Source: JAPLFM01 sp964650885 (lineage in GTDB: Bacteria; Bacteroidota; Ignavibacteria; Kapaibacteriales; UBA2268). From it: a stretch of DNA of 30,134 nt. This document shows positions 25,034-30,134 of this stretch, one piece after another (within the stretch, counting starts at the first letter, position 1; each line of letters opens with the position of its first letter). The stretch lies in contig CAZYXG010000028.1 in assembly GCA_964650885.1 (NCBI GenBank), positions 1 through 30,134 on the forward strand, given 5' to 3'. Both the position numbers and the translations under genes were made by a program. A model generated the notes under the pieces. That model did no database searches and was not told where the DNA came from. It was given only the letters and a program-made list of their open reading frames with translations.

Positions 25034-27658
25034 CTAAACTACTTCTTCTGTTTCAGTTGATTCGTCTTCTTTATTGACTGCTTTCTTTTTTCTGAATTCC
25101 ATAACTAGCGAAGCTATTAGCAAGATACCCAATAGCATACTTGTTGCTGTAGAGATAGTTTTGCCTTGCTCGAAAGCTGTGTCTTTAAATTCAAATTTTA
25201 GCTTATGCTGCCCTTTTGGTATAACTACCCCACGAAACGCATAGTTTGTTTTAATTATTTCAATTTCTTTTCCATCTAAGTATGCTTTCCAACCAGCAGG
25301 ATAATATATCTCTGAAATAAACATGAAATTATTTCCTCCAGCAGAAACATTGTATTCCATAAGCTCATCTTCCACTCTAGTTTTCACAATTCTATTTTCT
25401 GTGAAATTAGAATCTATTTGTACATTAAGTGGTTTTTCGATATATGCAACTTCATAAGGGCTGAAACCCTGACCTTGTGGATTGAATTTGAACTTATTCA
25501 ATATATCTAATGGCTTCGCCACTTCCACTCTATTAACAAAGAAAAGTCTTGGCATATATTCTGTGTTTCTATAAACATACACTTGCCCTTGCTGAGATTG
25601 AAATACTGGCTGCACACCTTGCATTTGCTCTGGTGTAACTATATATTTCACGTTCAATAGATTCCAAAGGAATGGGTTTCTTACATCGCTTGTACTTCCT
25701 CCAGATGCCACATCTAGCAAATCCTGATAAACTCGAAGTTTAGCAGAATGATAGCCATTAACACTTTGCAATTTATAGAAAGCTGCTACATTCGGCGAAG
25801 CTGAAAAGTCAGCTATTCGGAATAAATCGTTTTTATCTTCTTTTATGAAATCATAGTAATCTTTACGAGAGAATTGAGCTTCTGTCAATTTAGTTTTGGC
25901 CACTTCCATTGGCATCCAGCCCACTCTAAACAAATCAAACATTGTCAATAGAACAACCACCGCCATTCCAATTGACTTATTCAATTTGCCACGTTGCATC
26001 AAAAATATAACAACTCCAGCAATCAATGCCAAAGCCCCAAGCATTAACCATTCACTTGAATATTGACCCCAAAGATATGCTTGAATCTCTTTGATTACTC
26101 CCATTTGCTTATATTCTGCTGGCATTTGTGCCGCCAATCTTGAATTGTCTATAGAAGCAAAATAGTTTTGCTTGCCAATTAAATAATTTAGCAAACCTGC
26201 CACAAAGTAGAATCCAGTTAAACCCAAAATTAATTTGCCACCAAACTCATTTTCTTTTTCATCTTCTGGTTTGGCAGTAATAATTTTATTCAACCCCATT
26301 GCTGCCAAAAGTGGCATTGCAAATTGCATTAATGCAAGCACCATAGATGGGGCTCTAAATTTATTGAAACTTGGAAAATGATAATAGAACAAATCATATA
26401 GCATTGGCAGAAAGTTACCAAAAGATAGAAATAAAGCAAATATTGAAACTGCACCCAAAAACCAAGCAAATGGATTTTTTCTATTCAATATCAGTCCAGC
26501 CAATCCCACTAAAAGAACTATTACACCCATATAAGGTGGAGCATCTTCAATTGGTTTTTGTCCCCAATATAAATTTAGTTTCTCTTCGCCACGAACCATT
26601 TGGGGAATAAATTGCAAACCTTCGTGGTCTTCAGGGTGGAAATTAGTTTTACCAAATCCATTATAGCTCGGCACTGCAAATTGCATCATTTCGCTTGGGG
26701 CAAACGACCACATAGTTGAATATTCATAAGTGTTCCCGCCAGTTGCATCAGTTTTTGTTTTAGTAGCTTGCTCTTGAATTGGAGCTGAACCACGAGTAGA
26801 ATATGGAGTATATTCTCTTGTTGCTAAAAATCTATCTGCTGAAAGTGCGAAAGCCAAACCGCCGCAAATCATTAAAATTCCTATTGGTCTAATTGCTGCA
26901 GTTAAATCTTCTTTCTTTATAAGAGTAGAAGTTATTTCCATAGCGAAATAAATTCCTACAGCACAAGCAGAATAGAATATCATTTGCAAATGGGCTCCCG
27001 ATAGCATCAAATGAACTACGATTGCCAAAAATACCGAATTTAAAAGAGAAAATTTCTGTTTTAATTTATCTGCAAAAAGGAAAACGAAAGGCAAAAAGCT
27101 CAAAACTATTGGCTTAGTGTTGTGTCCAATCATTGCCCAAACTATCACCGAAGTAGAAAATGTGGCAGCAAATGCACCAAAGAAAGCAGAAACTTTCTCC
27201 ATTCCCTTTTGCTTGATTAGCAAATACATTCCAATTGCATAAATTGCATAGAAAGAAACCACTCTTGCAGCATCGTTATTGAATAAATTCCCAATGAATA
27301 TCGTTACACCAAATACTATTTTCGGTATAAAATCCCAAAATCTATCCCCTGTCAAAAGCAAAGAGGCATAGGAAGGCATTCCAGAGAATATATAAGGAAT
27401 CCAAAGTGGGAATCGTCCTTCTTTTTTGGCTTCATTCAAATATGTTTTAAAGCTTTCAGACGCCAAATTGTCCGATGCGTTAAATCCTTCTCCAAAAATT
27501 GCACTTGAGAAGAAAAAGAATACCGCCACTACCAAAATTAAGCAATAAGCCAAATCCTGATATTTATCAGGAATTAAACTCTTACCTGTTTTCTTCGTAG
27601 ATGCCTTTGTGGAAGCTGTTCTCAGCTTAGTATTTGGGTTGTTTGTAGATTTTGACAT
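25034..27658 (-). CDS. YfhO-family multi-pass membrane protein
   Basis: An 874-residue integral membrane protein like YfhO, a family with a GT-C-like glycosyltransferase architecture. After a basic N-terminus, a first helix (YCLILVVAVFFFFSSAIF) and a loop with EGRFPLWIPYIFSGMPSYASLL lead into many hydrophobic helices over the first two thirds. A large soluble beta-rich domain (about residues 590-830) follows, then a final helix (MLLGILLIASLVMEF) and an acidic tail. Gram-positive YfhO has been linked to lipoteichoic-acid glycosylation; its role in Bacteroidota is not established, so a sugar transfer function is an inference. The frame is open to a TTG at 27691, but the ATG at 27658 gives a normal start. 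It is divergent from kmo, with no ribosome binding site visible. Confidence 0.82.
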   Translation of the reverse strand: MSKSTNNPNTKLRTASTKASTKKTGKSLIPDKYQDLAYCLILVVAVFFFFSSAIFGEGFNASDNLASESFKTYLNEAKKEGRFPLWIPYIFSGMPSYASLLLTGDRFWDFIPKIVFGVTIFIGNLFNNDAARVVSFYAIYAIGMYLLIKQKGMEKVSAFFGAFAATFSTSVIVWAMIGHNTKPIVLSFLPFVFLFADKLKQKFSLLNSVFLAIVVHLMLSGAHLQMIFYSACAVGIYFAMEITSTLIKKEDLTAAIRPIGILMICGGLAFALSADRFLATREYTPYSTRGSAPIQEQATKTKTDATGGNTYEYSTMWSFAPSEMMQFAVPSYNGFGKTNFHPEDHEGLQFIPQMVRGEEKLNLYWGQKPIEDAPPYMGVIVLLVGLAGLILNRKNPFAWFLGAVSIFALFLSFGNFLPMLYDLFYYHFPSFNKFRAPSMVLALMQFAMPLLAAMGLNKIITAKPEDEKENEFGGKLILGLTGFYFVAGLLNYLIGKQNYFASIDNSRLAAQMPAEYKQMGVIKEIQAYLWGQYSSEWLMLGALALIAGVVIFLMQRGKLNKSIGMAVVVLLTMFDLFRVGWMPMEVAKTKLTEAQFSRKDYYDFIKEDKNDLFRIADFSASPNVAAFYKLQSVNGYHSAKLRVYQDLLDVASGGSTSDVRNPFLWNLLNVKYIVTPEQMQGVQPVFQSQQGQVYVYRNTEYMPRLFFVNRVEVAKPLDILNKFKFNPQGQGFSPYEVAYIEKPLNVQIDSNFTENRIVKTRVEDELMEYNVSAGGNNFMFISEIYYPAGWKAYLDGKEIEIIKTNYAFRGVVIPKGQHKLKFEFKDTAFEQGKTISTATSMLLGILLIASLVMEFRKKKAVNKEDESTETEEVV

Positions 27659-27744
27659 AAATAAAAACCAATAATTAATTATCGTTTGCAATCATTAAAA
27701 AACGAAATTTAATAAAACGACAAATTAAAAACTATTTTTCTTAT

Positions 27745-27752
27745 TAGATTTG
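27745..27752 (+). promoter_or_regulatory. Putative -7 element for kmo
   Basis: TAGATTTG matches TAnnTTTG and lies 28 bases before the kmo ATG, the distance expected for a short leader. No -33 TTG is evident. Confidence 0.45.
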
Positions 27753-27780
27753 AATAAAAGATTTTAACGAAAACAAAAAT

Positions 27781-29133
27781 ATGAGTAAAGAAAAAATAGT
27801 TTTAGTGGGTGCTGGCTTGTCTGGTTCCCTTCTTGGAATACTTTTAGCAAAGCGTGGCTACACTGTAGAAATCTTTGAACGCCGCCCCGATATGCGGAAA
27901 ACAGACATCTCCGCAGGTCGCTCTATAAATTTGGCTCTTTCCAATCGTGGGCTTCGTGCGTTAAAACGAATTGGTATGGATGATTACATTCGCAAAGAAG
28001 TTGTGCCAATGAAAGGCAGAATGATTCATTTGAAAGATTCTACTGGTAATTTCCAGCCATATTCTGCAAGAGCTGAAAACTATATAAATTCTGTTTCTCG
28101 TGGTGGACTTAATATGGCTTTGATGACAAAAGCTGAAGAATTCCCGAACTTGAAAATTCATTTCAATACTAAATGCACTAACTTTAGTTTTGCAAATAAA
28201 ACTGCTGAATTTGAAAATGCTCTAAATGGAGTAAAGTTCAATATTTCTGCTGAAACTTTCATTGGTACCGATGGCTCTGCATCTGCTATCAGAGATGCAA
28301 TGCTCAATGGCGGAGTTAAACGATTTAATTTCTCGCAAGAATACTTAGACCATGGTTATAAAGAATTACGAATTCCTCCGACAGCCGATGGCGGATTCCG
28401 AATCAACAAAGATGCTTTGCACATTTGGCCTCGCCACGACTTTATGATGATTGGCTTGCCAAATTTCGATGGCTCATTCACTTGCACTCTATTTATGGGT
28501 TATCAAGGAGAGTATGGACTGGACAACTTGACTACGAACGATAAAGTAATGGAATTTTTCACTGAGCAATTCCCCGATGCCTTGCCATTAATGCCAACTC
28601 TTACCGATGACTTTTTTGCAAACCCAACTGGTGCATTGGCTACAGTTCGCTGTTTCCCTTGGTCGGTAGAAGGCAAAGCACTTTTATTGGGTGATTCTGC
28701 CCACGCAGTTGTCCCTTTCTATGGGCAAGGAATGAATTGCTCATTTGAAGACTGCCTTGAGCTGGACGATGCAATTGATGAATACGCTGGTAATTGGGAA
28801 GATATTTATACAAACTACGCAATTCGTCGCAAACCAAATACCGATGCAATTGCTGCATTGGCTGTTGAGAATTATCTTGAAATGCGTTCTTCAGTAGCAA
28901 ATGAAACATTTGTACTGAAAAGACTTGTCGAATACGAATTAGAGAAAACTTATCCCGATTTCAATTCGAAATATTCAATGGTTACTTTTTATCCAGAGTT
29001 TTCTTATGCCGAGGCAAAAAAACGTGGCGGTTGGCAAGATGAAACTTTGATGCAATTTTGCAGTAACTATAAAGATATTAGCGAAATAGATTTAAAAGAA
29101 GTTTATCAATTAATGAAAACATATAACCAATAA
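27781..29133 (+). CDS. kmo: Kynurenine 3-monooxygenase
   Basis: A 450-residue FAD-dependent aromatic hydroxylase that converts L-kynurenine to 3-hydroxykynurenine with NADPH and oxygen, in tryptophan breakdown and the de novo route to quinolinate and NAD. The Rossmann motif VGAGLSGSL (residues 9-17) is followed by ERRPDMRK, GRSINLALSNRGLRAL (46-61), and the second FAD motif GDSAHAVVPFYGQGMNCSFED (304-324). All are characteristic of KMO rather than general hydroxylases. Length matches bacterial KMO. It has no Shine-Dalgarno. The other kynurenine genes (tryptophan dioxygenase, kynureninase, 3-HAO) are not in the window. The nuclease gene starts ten bases after its stop, so the two are probably co-transcribed. 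Confidence 0.95.
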   Translation: MSKEKIVLVGAGLSGSLLGILLAKRGYTVEIFERRPDMRKTDISAGRSINLALSNRGLRALKRIGMDDYIRKEVVPMKGRMIHLKDSTGNFQPYSARAENYINSVSRGGLNMALMTKAEEFPNLKIHFNTKCTNFSFANKTAEFENALNGVKFNISAETFIGTDGSASAIRDAMLNGGVKRFNFSQEYLDHGYKELRIPPTADGGFRINKDALHIWPRHDFMMIGLPNFDGSFTCTLFMGYQGEYGLDNLTTNDKVMEFFTEQFPDALPLMPTLTDDFFANPTGALATVRCFPWSVEGKALLLGDSAHAVVPFYGQGMNCSFEDCLELDDAIDEYAGNWEDIYTNYAIRRKPNTDAIAALAVENYLEMRSSVANETFVLKRLVEYELEKTYPDFNSKYSMVTFYPEFSYAEAKKRGGWQDETLMQFCSNYKDISEIDLKEVYQLMKTYNQ

Positions 29134-29143
29134 GGAACTGCCA

Positions 29144-30070
29144 ATGAGCGAAGAAACAGAAGATAAGGGTTTACTACCCTTCGATAAAAAAACTAGAAGT
29201 AACATCTACTTCGCAGTATTCTTGCTTGCTATTTTTATGACTGTGCTTGTACATTCTTGTAACTACAATAATGACCAAGTTACTAACCCGCAAGATAATG
29301 AATACCAAACACCAAAGATTAACTCAATCCACGTTGCTTTAGGAGTGCCAGAAGACGGCACTCCCAGCGATGATTACTGGATGCAAGGCAGACCCCAATA
29401 TATAATTTCATACAACAATGAACTGCACGCTGCAAACTGGGTAGCATGGAATTTAGATGCTCTGTGGTTTGGCGATGCCCCAAGATTTAGCGGTAATTTT
29501 AAAGAAGACCCACTTTTGCCCGATGGCTTTTATAGAGTGAAACATAGTGATTTCACAAATAGTGGCTACGACCGAGGACACATGGTTCGCTCGGAAGAAC
29601 GCACAGCAAACGATGACGATAATCTTTCTACTTTCTATACTACTAATATTCTTGCTCAACATCCCGATTTGAACCAAGGACCTTGGGCTATACTTGAAAA
29701 TTATTGCGAAGATTTATGCAAAAAACAGAATAAAGAATTATTCATAGTGGCTGGTGGTATTTTCCATACCAAAAATAGATATAAAGATATAGTGCCAATA
29801 GCAGATTCTTGCTTTAAAATAATTGTGGTATTAGATAGGGATAAAGGAATTAAAGAAGTTACAAAGTCCACTCAAATAATAGCTGTGGTAATGCCAAACC
29901 AATCTGGTATCCGCAAAGTGGATTGGCACACATTTATTACTTCTGTAGATAGAATTGAAAACTCAACAGGTTACGACTTTTTAAATGCACTACCCAAATC
30001 CATTCAAAAAGAAATAGAAGCAAGAACAACTACAAGCATTGCATATAGAACCGGTGCAAACAAGAATTAA
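29144..30070 (+). CDS. Membrane-anchored DNA/RNA non-specific endonuclease
   Basis: A 308-residue nuclease of the beta-beta-alpha-metal (NUC1/EndA) family, which cleaves DNA and RNA with Mg2+. The catalytic motif DRGHM is at 143-147 (H146 is the general base). The Mg2+-binding Asn region (TTNILAQ, N168) and LNQGPWAILE (N177, E185) follow, and WVAWNLD (99-105) is a family phrase. Residues 20-37 form one hydrophobic helix ending in VHSC. This is either a signal anchor or an imperfect lipobox with Cys39, so the domain should face the periplasm or outside. AAGGA lies seven bases before the ATG. It is coupled to kmo by position; no immunity protein or toxin-delivery domain is visible. Nutritional or periplasmic nuclease is the plainest role. 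The 64 bases after it hold nothing recognisable. Confidence 0.88.
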   Translation: MSEETEDKGLLPFDKKTRSNIYFAVFLLAIFMTVLVHSCNYNNDQVTNPQDNEYQTPKINSIHVALGVPEDGTPSDDYWMQGRPQYIISYNNELHAANWVAWNLDALWFGDAPRFSGNFKEDPLLPDGFYRVKHSDFTNSGYDRGHMVRSEERTANDDDNLSTFYTTNILAQHPDLNQGPWAILENYCEDLCKKQNKELFIVAGGIFHTKNRYKDIVPIADSCFKIIVVLDRDKGIKEVTKSTQIIAVVMPNQSGIRKVDWHTFITSVDRIENSTGYDFLNALPKSIQKEIEARTTTSIAYRTGANKN

Positions 30071-30134
30071 GCACAATTAACTTAACTAGATACCAAAACA
30101 AACTCTTTTTGCTCCCCCTTTATTTCATCTTCTC

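Noticed and set aside
27774..27781. TATTTTTG on the minus strand as a promoter for the yfhO-like gene
   Set aside because: It is about 116 bases from the ATG and overlaps the kmo start codon; distance and AT-richness make chance likely.
29144..30070. The nuclease as an antibacterial toxin with an immunity gene
   Set aside because: There is no delivery domain, no polymorphic-toxin repeats and no small gene after it in the remaining 64 bases. An anchored EndA-type nuclease is simpler.

Overview
The window is low-GC DNA that reads as a member of the Bacteroidota or a near relative in the FCB group (for example a Kapaibacterium- or Ignavibacterium-like lineage). The evidence is three secreted proteins with type IX secretion (T9SS) C-terminal sorting domains, a GEVED domain, YfhO and Bacteroidota-type NFACT and kynurenine monooxygenase proteins, and the Bacteroidota -7 promoter element TAnnTTTG in front of most transcription units. 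Some genes also carry Shine-Dalgarno-like AAGGA or AGGAG sequences and others have none. The exact lineage cannot be fixed from this window. No tRNA, rRNA, CRISPR array, transposase or phage gene was seen.

Layout. 1-462 is non-coding and holds two diverged copies of a short palindromic repeat. Next come miaB (tRNA thiomethylation, +) and a WYL-domain regulator (+) with what looks like its own operator and promoter. Two terminators back to back (3062-3148) separate it from a 1900-residue T9SS beta-helix surface protein (-). Divergent from that is an odd aspartate-kinase-like gene (+), which overlaps the 3' end of a convergent LptF/LptG permease gene (-). secG (+) follows.

A tightly packed minus-strand block (17404 down to 12089) encodes a secreted M1 peptidase, the PLP protein YggS, a beta-propeller lipoprotein and a GAF-like/SpoIIE phosphatase. 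Its genes overlap or abut, so they are probably co-transcribed. Upstream of it is an 874-residue T9SS surface protein (-) with its own terminator. A 100-N scaffold gap lies between this terminator and the M1 gene. The gap is flanked by identical 55-base sequences and is most likely an assembly artefact.

The right third holds a marR-rqcH pair (+), with a palindrome laid over the marR -7 element, converging on mreB-mreC-mreD (-). Upstream of mreB is a large YfhO-type membrane protein (-). Divergent from yfhO is kmo (+), followed closely by a membrane-anchored DNA/RNA non-specific nuclease (+).

Most of the content is core physiology: tRNA modification, envelope assembly, protein export, cell shape and ribosome rescue, mixed with lineage-specific secreted proteins. 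The best candidates for something undescribed are the marR-rqcH regulatory unit, the WYL promoter framed by direct repeats, the aspartate-kinase-like protein that has lost its expected aspartate-binding residues, and the peptidase/YggS/propeller/phosphatase operon.
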